Positions 34,654 through 44,937 of a stretch of 64,000 bases of DNA are shown in pieces; position 1 is the stretch's first letter; each line of letters begins with the position of its first letter. The DNA is from Shewanella electrodiphila (GTDB lineage Bacteria; Pseudomonadota; Gammaproteobacteria; Enterobacterales; Shewanellaceae), in assembly GCF_023283985.1 (NCBI RefSeq), contig NZ_JAKIKU010000004.1:186001-250000 (forward strand). Direction: 5' to 3'. Both the position numbers and the translations under genes were made by a program. The notes under the pieces were generated by a model, which worked only from the letters and a program-made list of their open reading frames with translations, did not search any database and was not told the DNA's origin.

Positions 34654-35985
34654 TTGACGACAAAAAATACAACTACGACGAGCCCAGCCTCCTTTATCGC
34701 TTTATTGCCTCTATTCGCCTTTTTAGCGCTATTTATCGGTGCTGGCGTTTACTTTCAAAGCCAAGGGGTAGATTTCGCTTTTTATCAATTACCAAGTGTC
34801 ATCGCTATTTTACCTGCGATTATTTTGGCGCTATTGCTATCAAAGCAAAAACTAAATCAGTCTATTGATACCTTTATTGCGGGTATCGGTCACAGCAACA
34901 TCATCGCGATGTGTTTAATTTACTTACTCGCAGGTGCTTTTGCATCTGTTGCTAAAGCCACTGGTGGTGTTGATGCAACCGTTGCACTAGGTCTTTCAAT
35001 GATCCCTTCAAGCATGTTGCTTCCTGGCTTCTTTGTTATTGCCGCCTTCATTGCAACCGCTATGGGCACCTCAATGGGCACCATTGCTGCTGTTGCGCCA
35101 ATTGCTTTAGGTGTTGCTGACCAAGCGCAAATTGATTACGCCCTAATGGCAGGTGCTGTTATGTCAGGTGCGTTGTTTGGTGATAACTTGTCGATTATTT
35201 CTGATACCACCATTGCTGCAACCCGAACACAGGGCTGTGAGATGAAAGATAAGTTCCGCGAGAACTTAATTTTTGCCTTACCAGCATCATTAATCACGCT
35301 TGTGCTATTTGCTTTTGCAGGCCAAGGACAAGCTGAGGTCGCCGCTCAAGAAATTGATATCATCAATGTTATCCCTTACTTAACGATCTTATTTCTAGCA
35401 GTAGCGGGTGTGAATGTGTTCGTTGTGCTAACCGTGGGTATTTTACTTGCTGGAGCAACAGGGCTGTTTGTAGCTGATTACGGTGTAATCCAGTTTGGAC
35501 AAGATATTTATGCTGGTTTCACTAACATGCAAGAAATCTTCATCCTTTCAATGCTTGTTGGCGGTTTAGCTGCACTAATGCAGCAGCAAGGTGGACTGAA
35601 GTTTGTCAGTGAAAAAATTGAATTACTAATCAAACGTTTCTCAAAAGCTAAAGGCGGTCAGTCAAGCCGAGCAGCTGAATTAGGTATGGCCAGTATTGTT
35701 GCAGCCACCAATACCTGTGTGGCAAACAACACTGTATCGATTGTCGTTGCTGGTGATATTGCTAAAGATTTAGCTCAAAAACATGGTGTTGAACCTAAAC
35801 GTGCTGCAAGTGTATTAGATATCTTCGCTTGTATTGTTCAGGGTCTTATTCCTCATGGTGCCCAAGCATTATTGATAGCATCTACATTTGCTATTAGCCC
35901 ATTAGCAGCCATCTCTTACGCTTGGTACTGCATGATTTTAGCGGTAGTCGCTATAGCCATTGTGATTTTACGCAAGCGCAACTAA
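34654..35985 (+). CDS. metT: NhaC-superfamily transporter, probable methionine transporter MetT
   Basis: A 443-residue inner-membrane protein with about eleven helices, of the Na+/H+ antiporter NhaC superfamily. Family stretches include ATAMGTSMGTIAAVAPIALG and GDNLSIISDTTIAATRTQGC. By sequence alone it would be labelled a sodium/proton antiporter. The strong MetJ operator-promoter upstream points instead to the MetT branch, predicted from comparative genomics to import methionine in Shewanella and Vibrio. Translation starts at TTG 34654; no in-frame ATG or GTG lies near the family N-terminus, and a GAGAGACG stretch precedes the TTG. Monocistronic, closed by a strong terminator. Confidence 0.85.
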   Translation: MTTKNTTTTSPASFIALLPLFAFLALFIGAGVYFQSQGVDFAFYQLPSVIAILPAIILALLLSKQKLNQSIDTFIAGIGHSNIIAMCLIYLLAGAFASVAKATGGVDATVALGLSMIPSSMLLPGFFVIAAFIATAMGTSMGTIAAVAPIALGVADQAQIDYALMAGAVMSGALFGDNLSIISDTTIAATRTQGCEMKDKFRENLIFALPASLITLVLFAFAGQGQAEVAAQEIDIINVIPYLTILFLAVAGVNVFVVLTVGILLAGATGLFVADYGVIQFGQDIYAGFTNMQEIFILSMLVGGLAALMQQQGGLKFVSEKIELLIKRFSKAKGGQSSRAAELGMASIVAATNTCVANNTVSIVVAGDIAKDLAQKHGVEPKRAASVLDIFACIVQGLIPHGAQALLIASTFAISPLAAISYAWYCMILAVVAIAIVILRKRN

Positions 35986-36018
35986 TCAGCGCGGTTAGAC
36001 CATAAGTTTAACGCTTTT

Positions 36019-36066
36019 AAAACCTGATATAGAAATGCCAACTGGCAATTTATATCAGGTTTTTTG
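36019..36066 (+). terminator. Terminator after metT
   Basis: A perfect 13-bp stem (36019-36031 with 36051-36063), with an internal TGCCA/TGGCA mini-hairpin in the loop, then T-rich DNA. Confidence 0.87.
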
Positions 36067-36148
36067 TATCTCCCTCTTAATAAAATATGTCGATTAGTGA
36101 TAATCTGTCACTAACAATTAGTTAACGAAAGCAGATATTAAGCCATTC

Positions 36149-36853
36149 ATGAGTCAAACAATTGAAGCCAATAAACATTACGATTTACATTTAATGATTA
36201 TTTTCATGTCTTTAGCGACGGCGTTGATCAGTGGTTTGGGGATTAGTACTGCACTTATTGCTGAGGTTGCTCGATTAGGAGTCAGTCCATTAAGTATTCG
36301 CGCTGACACCTTAGGCGACTACATGAGCTCGCCTTTAGCGATTGTATATAACATGGGCTTAGTGATAGGCGGCGCTTGTTTGATGCTTTCGATGCTGGCG
36401 CGATATTATGTTTTTACCGATGTATATAGCAGGATCATTACCATTACTGGCGCTATTCTAGGGGTATTGATTGTACTGATTGGTATTTTTCCAATTAACT
36501 TTCTTGAGCAACATCGTTTCTTTTCAACTGGTTATCTCATTTGTACTTTTGTACTGCACAGCTTTTGTTTCATTGATTACTTTAGAAAAAACAGTTCACT
36601 TTCAACATCTTTATTTGGCTTTAACATTATTGGGCTAATTTTCTCTATTGCGTTAATGTATTTACTCAACTGGTCTACGCTTGATTTTGATCCTTGCACT
36701 CATAGAGTCGGCGATATTTGTTGGGTGTCTTTAGTCATGTGGGTACTGACTCAAGCCAATATTTTATGGTGTGTCTTACTGGGGCTAAATATGAAAAAAA
36801 TGATTAAGTTTCAGCAAAAACAGCTATCAAACCTCACCTTTGCGAGCGATTAA
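36149..36853 (+). CDS. Polytopic membrane protein, DUF998-like
   Basis: A 234-residue protein with about six transmembrane helices. A proline-glycine turn in IGIFPINFLEQHRFFSTGYLI, with histidine and aromatic residues, resembles DUF998 family proteins (EGxxP...HxxH type), though I am not certain. Three cysteines occur in the last periplasmic or cytosolic loop (DFDPCTHRVGDICW). It runs into the pseudouridine synthase gene with only a few bases between, so the two are probably co-transcribed. Confidence 0.6.
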   Translation: MSQTIEANKHYDLHLMIIFMSLATALISGLGISTALIAEVARLGVSPLSIRADTLGDYMSSPLAIVYNMGLVIGGACLMLSMLARYYVFTDVYSRIITITGAILGVLIVLIGIFPINFLEQHRFFSTGYLICTFVLHSFCFIDYFRKNSSLSTSLFGFNIIGLIFSIALMYLLNWSTLDFDPCTHRVGDICWVSLVMWVLTQANILWCVLLGLNMKKMIKFQQKQLSNLTFASD

Positions 36854-36867
36854 CCTTGTCAGTTAAT

Positions 36868-37569
36868 ATGCGTTTAGAACAATACCTCGCCCATTGTGGT
36901 GTCAGCTCAAGACGTCAAGCTCAGCGACTTATTGCTGCTGGTCGTGTCAGTTTTAACGGCCAACAGGCATCACCATTAGATAGAGTGAATCAATCTGCTG
37001 TTAATCCCAATATCTTATTGGATGGTGCGCCAATTGCCCCTATTGAAAGTAAACAGTATTGGCTGTATCACAAACCTGTAGGCATTGACTGCCGCTTATT
37101 GCCCGACCTTCCATCTAGTCTTATCCATATTCTACCGCCCGCTCCTAGGCTCTATCCTGCTGGTAGATTAGATAAGGATTCACGCGGGCTGTTATTGCTC
37201 ACAAATGACGGTGAATTAACCCACCGATTAATGCACCCAGATTTTGGCCATGAAAAAGTGTATCTAGTAACAGTAGATCGCCCTTTTAATGATGAGTTTA
37301 TTGAGAAAATGAGCCAAGGGGTAAGCTATCGTGATGTCACCACTAAACCTTGTAAAGTTACCGCAGTCAGTGAGAATCAATTTCAAATTACGTTGACCCA
37401 AGGTTTAAACCGACAGATCCGCAGAATGGCTAAAGCTTTAGGCTATAACGTGATTGATTTGGTGCGTATGAGTATGATGAATTGTGAACTTTTGAACTTA
37501 GCAGAAAAACAAATGCGGCCCCTAGAGGCCGCAGAAATTTCGGTTCTAAGGCACCTACTGAAACTCTAG
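36868..37569 (+). CDS. rRNA pseudouridine synthase, RsuA/RluF-like
   Basis: A 233-residue enzyme with an N-terminal S4 RNA-binding domain (MRLEQYLAHCGVSSRRQAQRLI, then AGRVSFNG) and a catalytic domain with the motif GRLDKDSRGLLLLTNDG, containing the catalytic aspartate. QGLNRQIRRMAKALG is the RNA-contact arginine motif of the RsuA/RluB/E/F family. The exact target nucleotide cannot be assigned; RluF-like (23S rRNA) or RsuA-like (16S rRNA) are both possible. ATG 36868 is in frame with an upstream TTG at 36856. Confidence 0.85.
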   Translation: MRLEQYLAHCGVSSRRQAQRLIAAGRVSFNGQQASPLDRVNQSAVNPNILLDGAPIAPIESKQYWLYHKPVGIDCRLLPDLPSSLIHILPPAPRLYPAGRLDKDSRGLLLLTNDGELTHRLMHPDFGHEKVYLVTVDRPFNDEFIEKMSQGVSYRDVTTKPCKVTAVSENQFQITLTQGLNRQIRRMAKALGYNVIDLVRMSMMNCELLNLAEKQMRPLEAAEISVLRHLLKL

Positions 37570-37591
37570 ATGCCTGTAATGTATGAACCTT

Positions 37592-39748
37592 CTACTTAAC
37601 GATTTCCATCTCTTCAAGTAAGTTATCAGCGTTATCTAAGTATTTCATAACCCATAACATGTAACGGCTATCCACTTGAATTGAACGGTTTGTCTCAGGA
37701 TCGTAACCCCAATCACCAATAATACTCTCGTAAACACCATCAAATAGTAACCCCACCAGTTCAGCTCGACCATTTAAGGTAGGTGAACCAGAATTACCAC
37801 CGGTTGTATCAAGAGTTGATAAGAAGTTAACCGGTACAGAATCTAGAGATTTAACATAGTAATCGCCGTATTGCTTTTGGTTAATTAACTCAAGCTGTTT
37901 AGCTGGAGAGTTAAAAGGCTCGACTCCAGTATCTTTCGCAACAATGCCTTCTAAACGAGTAAAAGGAACCGCCACTAATCCATCTTGTGGACTATAACCT
38001 TTCACATTACCAATGGTGACACGTAAACTTGAGTTAGCATCAGCATACACAGGCTTATCAAGTTCACGGTTGTAAGCGATAATCGCATCCATATACTGCG
38101 GGCGTACTTTCATTAAATCACCAGCAAGCTGCTTATTATCAAGCTCACGCTGCATTCTTTCATCATACGTACTAACAGCATATTGAATGAATGGATCTTT
38201 TGACTTCTTAAATTCAGCAACCGACTTATCCATCCAGGCTAAGCGCGTTTCTTTGTCAGATAACGTAGTTTTAGCGTACATGTTATCAAGGTGCTTAGTG
38301 AATTTAGCTTCATCAAATGGCTGACCGATTGCAAAAGCTTTATCAAAGGCTGCTAGACGGTATTCGCTTGGTAATGCTGCGTACCGTTTAATCAAATCAG
38401 CAAGGATGGCTTTATCCACACTAGGGGCATAACGACGCTCAATACGCTCCATTCCAGAAGTGAAATTAGTCATATCACGTTCTTGATAGCCTGGTTCACG
38501 ATCCATATCTGGCAAGGTTTTTTCATTAGCAAGACGGTATAAACGACCCGCTGTACTCATCATGCTGCTATAGCCCATATAGCTCATCAGCACGTCACGC
38601 TCTTGACCTTGTTGCTCTTTAGCGATCAACTTATCAAGTTCAGCTAAAGTCTCACCATACTGCGATTGACGCGTCTTATCAGCTTTAATCCAATTAGCCA
38701 GTTTTTGCTCTAAGCCCTTACGCTCTTCAAGCATTGGCGATTTGCCATAAAACTCAATCATTGAAGTAAAGTTTTTAGCGTAGTTCGCTAAACCTGCAAT
38801 AGCACTTTCATACTTAATGCGATCGTCACTGCCTTCTGGCGCGGTTTCTTTGATGATTTCAATTAAACGTTCACGTAGTACTTTCCCTTCTGGGTAAGCC
38901 CATTCAAACTGATTTTCTACTTCGTTAGCTGTGCGGTAACGGTTTGTACGACCTGGATAGCCTGCTACCATCACAAAATCACCGTCACTCACACCTTTAG
39001 CTGATACTTTTAAAAAGCTTTTTGGCTCATAAGGCACGTTGTCTTTACTGAAATCTGCAGGTTTACCATCTTTACCCACATAAGCGCGGTAGAATGAGAA
39101 ATCACCTGTATGGCGCGGCCACATCCAGTTATCAATATCACCACCATATTTACCCACGCTCGCAGCAGGATTATAAGTTAAGCGAACATCACGAATTTCC
39201 ATTTGTTTAACTAAGTAATATTCAAGTCCACCGTGGAAACTATAGACCTTACAACGGTAACCATCTTCAGCTTCACACTCAGCTACAAGGGCTTTCTCTT
39301 TTTGCTCAATCCCTTTATAAAAGTCGTTACCCACTTTATTCATTTCGCCAGATTTAACTTGATCAGTTACATCAGTCACTTCTTCTGTTACAAAGATGCG
39401 TGAACCAGGCGTTGCAGGTAATTCATCTGCATAGGTTTTTGCTAAGAAACCATCTTTTAATAAGTTCTTTTCTGGGGTTGAGTTGTACTGAATTGAGCCA
39501 TAAGCACAATGATGGTTAGTGACAACTAACCCTTTTGGAGAAACAAATGATGCAGTACAACCACCCAAGCTAATCACTGCGTTCATTGGGTATTCTGTCA
39601 ATTTAGATATCGATTTAACATCAATCTCTAGCCCTTTTGCTTTTAACTCATCAGCCATTGCTGGGAGTTGATAAGGCTGCCACATCCCTTCATCTGCTTG
39701 TGCAGCAAATGAGGCCACGATTGCGGCGCTTAATAACCATGTTTTCAT
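37592..39748 (-). CDS. S46 family dipeptidyl peptidase, DPP7-like
   Basis: A 718-residue periplasmic serine peptidase that removes dipeptides from peptide N-termini. Signal peptide cleavage is near AAQA-DE. The catalytic histidine is in VVTNHHCAYG (79-80), the aspartate region is GGDIDNWMWPRHTGDFSFYR, and the serine is in TTGGNSGSP near residue 650. In this family a glycine against arginine or serine shortly after the serine discriminates DPP7 (hydrophobic P1) from DPP11 (acidic P1). Here the segment reads GLLFDGVYES, with glycine, suggesting DPP7-type specificity. S46 peptidases support peptide use in Shewanella and Bacteroidetes. Confidence 0.9.
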   Translation of the reverse strand: MKTWLLSAAIVASFAAQADEGMWQPYQLPAMADELKAKGLEIDVKSISKLTEYPMNAVISLGGCTASFVSPKGLVVTNHHCAYGSIQYNSTPEKNLLKDGFLAKTYADELPATPGSRIFVTEEVTDVTDQVKSGEMNKVGNDFYKGIEQKEKALVAECEAEDGYRCKVYSFHGGLEYYLVKQMEIRDVRLTYNPAASVGKYGGDIDNWMWPRHTGDFSFYRAYVGKDGKPADFSKDNVPYEPKSFLKVSAKGVSDGDFVMVAGYPGRTNRYRTANEVENQFEWAYPEGKVLRERLIEIIKETAPEGSDDRIKYESAIAGLANYAKNFTSMIEFYGKSPMLEERKGLEQKLANWIKADKTRQSQYGETLAELDKLIAKEQQGQERDVLMSYMGYSSMMSTAGRLYRLANEKTLPDMDREPGYQERDMTNFTSGMERIERRYAPSVDKAILADLIKRYAALPSEYRLAAFDKAFAIGQPFDEAKFTKHLDNMYAKTTLSDKETRLAWMDKSVAEFKKSKDPFIQYAVSTYDERMQRELDNKQLAGDLMKVRPQYMDAIIAYNRELDKPVYADANSSLRVTIGNVKGYSPQDGLVAVPFTRLEGIVAKDTGVEPFNSPAKQLELINQKQYGDYYVKSLDSVPVNFLSTLDTTGGNSGSPTLNGRAELVGLLFDGVYESIIGDWGYDPETNRSIQVDSRYMLWVMKYLDNADNLLEEMEIVK

Positions 39749-39914
39749 TGTAATAATTCCATTTTATAAGTGAGTGCACATCTAGCTTATTAACCTGATT
39801 TCAGGTTTATTATTCTTTTACGCCTATAAACTGCAGCACAATTATTGAAATGACAGATGATATAAAGCTCTTCTGTCCTTTGTGCTTGTTAAACACTTTG
39901 CGTATTTAACACAT
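39749..39914. other. Intergenic region upstream of the S46 peptidase gene
   Basis: No gene. Expected to contain the peptidase promoter; no recognisable operator. Confidence 0.4.
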
Positions 39915-39942
39915 AAAAAAGTCAGGCATATAGCCTGACTTT
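39915..39942 (-). terminator. Terminator of the aromatic amino acid permease gene
   Basis: AAAGTCAGGC (39918-39927) pairs with GCCTGACTTT (39933-39942). The minus strand continues with T after the stem. Confidence 0.86.
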
Positions 39943-40055
39943 ATCATATCGAAAGAAGTTAAGAACAGTGGTTGTAAAACTCCGTTACATTCTTGTTGCA
40001 TTACTTTCAACAATATCCACTTTTTAAAGTCGCTTTTGAAGTAACTTTTGAAAAA

Positions 40056-41261
40056 TTAGCCTAATGCCACCATTAGCTGAGCTAAAACAATCAGCGCACC
40101 CAAGATACCAGCAACACCCATAGCAAAGTTACCACCACTCACTTCATAACCGCCCATTTGCGCTTTACGTTGTTTTAGCGCCATCGCAATTGGCAAGAAA
40201 ATAATCATAACGACTAACGGTATTGCTGCAAATCCCAGTACTTGGAAAAAGCCATCAGGGTAATACAGTGCACAAAGTAATGGTGGTACAAAGGTAATCA
40301 ACCAGGTTTTAGCACGACCAGCAGCATCATCTCTTGCACGGGTTAATTCTGCAACATAGTCAAATAAACTCATGGTCACACCTAAGAAAGAAGTGATCAG
40401 TGCAAGATTTGCGAATAAATCAATAAACTGGCTCACGATAGCTGACTGAGCCACAGCTTGCAGCGCACTGACTAACTCAGGTAATGAACCAGCAAAGCCA
40501 TGAACGGTTTCGCCGCCCAGTGTACCAAGGGTAACAAGTAACCATAAGATGTAGCAAAATAGCGGAATAGTCGAACCTATTAATAGGATCTTTCTCAGTG
40601 ACACTGCGTCACCATCAAGGTATCTAACGATGGTAGCAATACACACGTGGAAACCAAATGACGTAAACACCACTGGAATTGCTGCCAGCCATAATTGATC
40701 CAGCTTATCGCCTTCAGCAACATTAGCTGAGAAGTTAGTTAACGAGGCAACAATATTAACTTCAGGTAATAAGAAAGCTACCACTAATACTAATAACACC
40801 ACCATAGCGGTAAAAAGGACTCGTGAGACTTTATCAATCCACTTGACGCCCACGGCGATAATGCCGCCAAAAAACAGCGTAAATAGTAATACTGAAATTT
40901 GATTATTTAAGTCTACGCCTAGTAGCGGCTCTAAGCGGGATTCAAGTAATGAAGAACCGCCCATTAAATACACCATTGTCAGTGCAAATAATAAACTTAG
41001 AAAGGATGCACCTTGGATCAGTTGGCCTACTTTACCTAATGTTTTACCCGTAATGCCATGCACGTTGTCACCAACACCTGCACGTAAATTAATCTCTAAC
41101 ATCAGTAATGAGGTGTAAGCTGATAATCCCCAAATCACTACCAGCAACAAAATTGCTGGCATAATACCTAATGCTGCTGTCGCAAGGGGCAAAGCGAGCA
41201 TGCCCCCACCAATCGCAGTTCCAGCCACAATGGCTATTGAGCCAAGCATTTTTAAATTCAA
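40056..41261 (-). CDS. Aromatic amino acid permease (HAAAP family, TyrP/Mtr-like)
   Basis: A 401-residue inner-membrane protein with eleven helices. The N-terminus MLGSIAIVAGTAIGGGMLALP is the conserved first helix of the hydroxy/aromatic amino acid permease family that includes TyrP, Mtr and TnaB. It imports tyrosine or tryptophan with protons; which one cannot be decided from sequence. I found no TyrR box upstream. A terminator lies about 110 bases downstream. Confidence 0.85.
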   Translation of the reverse strand: MNLKMLGSIAIVAGTAIGGGMLALPLATAALGIMPAILLLVVIWGLSAYTSLLMLEINLRAGVGDNVHGITGKTLGKVGQLIQGASFLSLLFALTMVYLMGGSSLLESRLEPLLGVDLNNQISVLLFTLFFGGIIAVGVKWIDKVSRVLFTAMVVLLVLVVAFLLPEVNIVASLTNFSANVAEGDKLDQLWLAAIPVVFTSFGFHVCIATIVRYLDGDAVSLRKILLIGSTIPLFCYILWLLVTLGTLGGETVHGFAGSLPELVSALQAVAQSAIVSQFIDLFANLALITSFLGVTMSLFDYVAELTRARDDAAGRAKTWLITFVPPLLCALYYPDGFFQVLGFAAIPLVVMIIFLPIAMALKQRKAQMGGYEVSGGNFAMGVAGILGALIVLAQLMVALG

Positions 41262-41572
41262 AACATGAGTCCCATTTAATTATTGGTCGTTATTATATTG
41301 CGCAGCTGAAGTCTTATTAATGATTCATGCTACTCATTTGACAGTATCAGATGCTTCTTGTAACAAGCAATAGGTATAGAGAGATAAAGGCTTACAAGCC
41401 CGTTAATAAACAATTACGCAACAATTTATTAAAAACTTTAACGCAACAATTTTGCAATGGCGTAGCATTACAACACTACATTAATTATTATCCAGAAAAT
41501 GGCAGCGATAGGAAGGAAGAATGGCGATATGAATTTTATAGCCTAATCGTTTACTCGAAATAAACAAGCATA
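41262..41572. other. Intergenic region between the permease gene and nqrF
   Basis: AT-rich. An open frame on the plus strand (41351-41563) lacks a ribosome-binding site and is not called. Otherwise no structure apart from the nqrF terminator. Confidence 0.4.
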
Positions 41573-41601
41573 AAAAAAGCCGAAACCTCAGTTTCAGCTT
41601 T
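41572..41601 (-). terminator. Terminator of the nqr operon
   Basis: An 11-bp stem (41576-41586 with 41591-41601) with one G-U pair on the minus strand and a CTCA loop, followed on that strand by seven T. It lies 38 bases after the nqrF stop. Confidence 0.85.
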
Positions 41602-41638
41602 AATAATATTGATTCAATCAAAACTTGTCTATTTCAGG

Positions 41639-42856
41639 CTAGTCACCAAAATCATCAAGTAAGATGTTTTCCTCTTCAACACCTAAACTTTCAAGCATGC
41701 TGATCACTGAGGAGTTCATGATTGGAGGGCCACACATGTAAAACTCACAATCTTCTGGCGCTTTATGATCTTTAAGATAATTTTCAAGCAATACAGTATG
41801 AATAAAACCAGTATAGCCTTGCCAGTTATCTTCAGGTAAGGGATCTGATAACGCCACATGCCAGACAAAGTTGTCATTTTCTGCAGCAAGCATGTCAAAA
41901 TCTTCTTGGTAAAAAATCTCTCTAGCAGAGCGAGCACCATACCAAAATGACATTTTACGTTTGGTTTGCTTACTTTTAAGTTGGTCGAAGATATGTGAAC
42001 GCATTGGCGCCATACCAGCACCACCGCCAATGAATACCATTTCAGCTTCAGTTTCTTTAACAAAGAACTCACCGAAGGGGCCTGAAATCGTCACTTTGTC
42101 GCCCGATTTCAAGTTAAAAATATACGATGACATTTGTCCTGGCGGTAAATCGTTGGTTGGTGGTGTTGCAATACGCACGTTGAGCATAATTGTCCCTTTT
42201 TCATCAGGGTAATTTGCCATTGAGTAAGCACGTAAGACATCTTCACTAACCGTAGAAACTAGATTAAATAATTCAAACCGTTCCCAGTCATCGCGATACT
42301 GTTCAGGAATATCAAAATCAGCGTATTTCACTTCATGTGCAGGTGCTTCAATTTGGATATAGCCACCCGCTTTAAAATGAACCTCTTCACCTTCAGGCAC
42401 TTTAAGCAACAGCTCTTTAATAAATGTCGCTTGGTTATTATTTGAAATAACCTCACATTGCCACTTTTTAACCCCAAAGATTTCTTCGTCAACTTCAAGT
42501 TCCATATCCGTTCTAACGGCAACCTGACAAGCTAAACGACAACCTTCTTTTGCTTCTTTTTTGGTAATGTGGTCAAGCTCAGTCGCTAAAATATCGCCGC
42601 CACCAGATTTAACTGTCACACGACACTGACCACAGGTTCCACCACCACCACAGGCTGATGGAATGAAAATATTGTTACCTGCAAGTGCACCAAGCAGTTT
42701 ATCCCCAGCAGGTGTACGCACACTTTTATCCGCTTCACCATTAATTCCAATGGTGACATCACCGGTATTCACCAATTTACTCTTGGCGAATAAAATTACC
42801 ATTACCAGCAAGCTTACCACTATGGTAAACATGCCTATGCCAATTGCCATTTCCAT
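41639..42856 (-). CDS. nqrF: Na+-translocating NADH:quinone reductase subunit F
   Basis: The electron entry subunit of the Nqr complex: it oxidises NADH with FAD and passes electrons to a 2Fe-2S cluster. 405 residues: N-terminal membrane helix (about 5-25), ferredoxin domain with cysteines 69, 75, 78 and 110 ([11 protein letters not shown] then CRLAC), FAD site [11 protein letters not shown], and NADH domain with [15 protein letters not shown] and the C-terminal [11 protein letters not shown]. It is the last gene of the operon, separated from nqrE by 76 bases, the longest gap in the cluster. Neither nqrM nor apbE follows. Confidence 0.96.
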   Translation of the reverse strand: MEMAIGIGMFTIVVSLLVMVILFAKSKLVNTGDVTIGINGEADKSVRTPAGDKLLGALAGNNIFIPSACGGGGTCGQCRVTVKSGGGDILATELDHITKKEAKEGCRLACQVAVRTDMELEVDEEIFGVKKWQCEVISNNNQATFIKELLLKVPEGEEVHFKAGGYIQIEAPAHEVKYADFDIPEQYRDDWERFELFNLVSTVSEDVLRAYSMANYPDEKGTIMLNVRIATPPTNDLPPGQMSSYIFNLKSGDKVTISGPFGEFFVKETEAEMVFIGGGAGMAPMRSHIFDQLKSKQTKRKMSFWYGARSAREIFYQEDFDMLAAENDNFVWHVALSDPLPEDNWQGYTGFIHTVLLENYLKDHKAPEDCEFYMCGPPIMNSSVISMLESLGVEEENILLDDFGD

Positions 42857-42932
42857 TAAATGTACCTTCTCAACAATTTGTCATCACTCAGAGAATTCAT
42901 ATTCGATTGCATTGTCATTTTTAAGCACCACA

Positions 42933-43547
42933 CTATAAGGTAATACCAGCGAAAGACATGAAACCCAGCGCCATTAAACCAGTCGTTATAAAGGTTATAC
43001 CGATCCCCTGTAAGCCCAGCGGAATAGCATGAAACTTCATCCGCTCACGAAGACCTGCTAACAGAATAATCGCCATTGCCCACCCCACAGCACTACCACC
43101 TGCAAAGACCATCGACTCAACTAAGTTGTAGTCACGGTTTGCCATAAAAATAACCCCTGCAAAAATCGCACAGTTAACGGTTAATAGTGGCAAGAAAATA
43201 CCTAAGGACTGGTACAGAGTTGGAATATAACGTTCAAGAAACATTTCCAAAATTTGCACCAAGGCAGCAATCACCCCAATAAAGGTAATAAGCTGCAAGT
43301 AGCTTAGATTTAATTCTGGAAATCCAGCCCAAGCCAGCGCGCCAGGCGCGAGTACATTTACATAGATAATTTGATTCAAAGGCACAGCGAGCATCATCAC
43401 TACGATAACGGCAATACCTAAACCAAAAGACGTTGATACCTTTTTAGATACCGCAAGGAACGTACACATACCTAAGAAGAATGACAGCGCCATATTGTCG
43501 ATAAACGCAGCTTGAATAAATAAATTAATATAATGTTCCATCGCCAT
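42933..43547 (-). CDS. nqrE: Na+-translocating NADH:quinone reductase subunit E
   Basis: A 204-residue inner-membrane subunit with six helices, homologous to NqrD and RnfA. It starts [30 protein letters not shown]; the cysteine in GMCTF is one of those that bind the intramembrane iron centre shared with NqrD. The second cysteine is in VNCAIFAGV. Its first base coincides with the last base of nqrD (ATG overlapping the stop), indicating translational coupling. Confidence 0.95.
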   Translation of the reverse strand: MAMEHYINLFIQAAFIDNMALSFFLGMCTFLAVSKKVSTSFGLGIAVIVVMMLAVPLNQIIYVNVLAPGALAWAGFPELNLSYLQLITFIGVIAALVQILEMFLERYIPTLYQSLGIFLPLLTVNCAIFAGVIFMANRDYNLVESMVFAGGSAVGWAMAIILLAGLRERMKFHAIPLGLQGIGITFITTGLMALGFMSFAGITL

Positions 43548-44167
43548 TATCCTCTCTTACGCTGCACAACATTGATCGCCCAAATCATCACGCCGATCAA
43601 GAAGAACGCACTTGGCGGTAAGGTGAACATTTCGTTTGCAAGATACCAACCACCGTTTTCAATAGTGGTAAATATTTCATGGCCAAACAAAGTACCGCGA
43701 CCTAATAGCTCACGCACAAATGCCACACCAAGCAATATCACGCCGTAACCCATGGCATTACCTAAGGCATCAACTAATGCCAGATGCGGAGGATATTTCA
43801 TCGCGAAAGCTTCTGCTCGCCCCATGATGATACAGTTGGTGATAATCAAACTCACAAACACAGATAACTGCTTTGAAAGTTCGTAAGCCACGTCTTGTAA
43901 CACCATATCAACGATAATCACCAGTGAAGCAATCACGGTCATTTGCGCAATAATTCGCACACTGTTAGGGATGAAGTTACGAATCGTCGAAATGATTAAA
44001 TTCGACATGACCAACACAAACGTCACCGCCAATGTCATCACTAATGCCGTTTGCATTGAGTTACTAACAGCCAGTGCAGAACACACACCAAGCACTTGCA
44101 TCGCGACTGGGTTATTAGCAAAGATAGGCGAGGTTAAGATCTGCTTTGTAGAAACTGCACTACTCAT
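43547..44167 (-). CDS. nqrD: Na+-translocating NADH:quinone reductase subunit D
   Basis: A 206-residue membrane subunit with six helices. [18 protein letters not shown] and [14 protein letters not shown] carry the cysteines of the NqrD/E iron site. It forms the membrane core with NqrE and overlaps both its neighbours by one base. Confidence 0.95.
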   Translation of the reverse strand: MSSAVSTKQILTSPIFANNPVAMQVLGVCSALAVSNSMQTALVMTLAVTFVLVMSNLIISTIRNFIPNSVRIIAQMTVIASLVIIVDMVLQDVAYELSKQLSVFVSLIITNCIIMGRAEAFAMKYPPHLALVDALGNAMGYGVILLGVAFVRELLGRGTLFGHEIFTTIENGGWYLANEMFTLPPSAFFLIGVMIWAINVVQRKRG

Positions 44168-44937
44168 TATTTAGCCTCCGTAACAGCAAATTGCTTAAGA
44201 AAAGGTTGATAACCTTCAACACCAAACCAGAATTCAACAGCGCGTTGAATACCAACACCTGTTCTGGTTGCGCCACTCACGCCATCTACACCGTGAACAT
44301 CGCCCTCTTTGGCGCCGCCTTTAACAACTTTAATCGCAATATTGCCTTTTTCATCAAATAACTGCTTACCTTTCCATAAGTCAGTCCATTCAGAATCCGT
44401 GACGAAATCAGCAATACCAGGCGTTTCACCGTGCTCATAGAAAATGATATTTTCTACCGTATTTAGATCAGGTTTTACCGCCAAGTAACCATATATCATT
44501 GACCATAAACCTTTACCGTAAATCGGCATTACCACACTGGTAAGCTGACCACTCTCATCACGTACTTCGAAAATACGGATGTCATTAGCACGAGTTTTAA
44601 TCTTCGCGGTATCTTTTTTAGGTTTTGATGAGGTTTCTGGATTAATGGCCGCCATGCGCTCATCGAGATCCAGTAAGTTCTCTTGGGCAACAAACTCTCC
44701 TGATTCTAGGTTCACCATTTTCGGCGTCACACGCTCAGTAAATAATTCTCGGAAGTCACCAGCGCTAATATCAACATTAGCGGCGCGAAGTACAAACTGC
44801 TGTACCTCATCACGCTTTTTAACCAGTTTACGTTCTTTAAGAATTTCAACGGTACCGGTGATCATAAACGAACAAACTAAACTCAGGCTGATGATAAATA
44901 TCATCGTGCCTGCGACAGTATCTTTCTTAAAGGCCAT
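44167..44937 (-). CDS. nqrC: Na+-translocating NADH:quinone reductase subunit C
   Basis: A 256-residue subunit with one N-terminal membrane helix (about 11-30) and a periplasmic FMN-binding domain. The covalent FMN site is the threonine in GVSGATRTG near residue 225, matching the S(T)GAT motif flavinylated by ApbE. NGIADFV-type sequence ([13 protein letters not shown]) is also typical. It overlaps the end of nqrB by eleven bases, the tightest overlap in the operon. Confidence 0.95.
   Translation of the reverse strand: MAFKKDTVAGTMIFIISLSLVCSFMITGTVEILKERKLVKKRDEVQQFVLRAANVDISAGDFRELFTERVTPKMVNLESGEFVAQENLLDLDERMAAINPETSSKPKKDTAKIKTRANDIRIFEVRDESGQLTSVVMPIYGKGLWSMIYGYLAVKPDLNTVENIIFYEHGETPGIADFVTDSEWTDLWKGKQLFDEKGNIAIKVVKGGAKEGDVHGVDGVSGATRTGVGIQRAVEFWFGVEGYQPFLKQFAVTEAK

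Noticed and set aside
41351-41563. 70-codon plus-strand open frame between the permease and nqrF genes
   Set aside because: No ribosome-binding site, no recognisable family, and it lies in AT-rich intergenic DNA.
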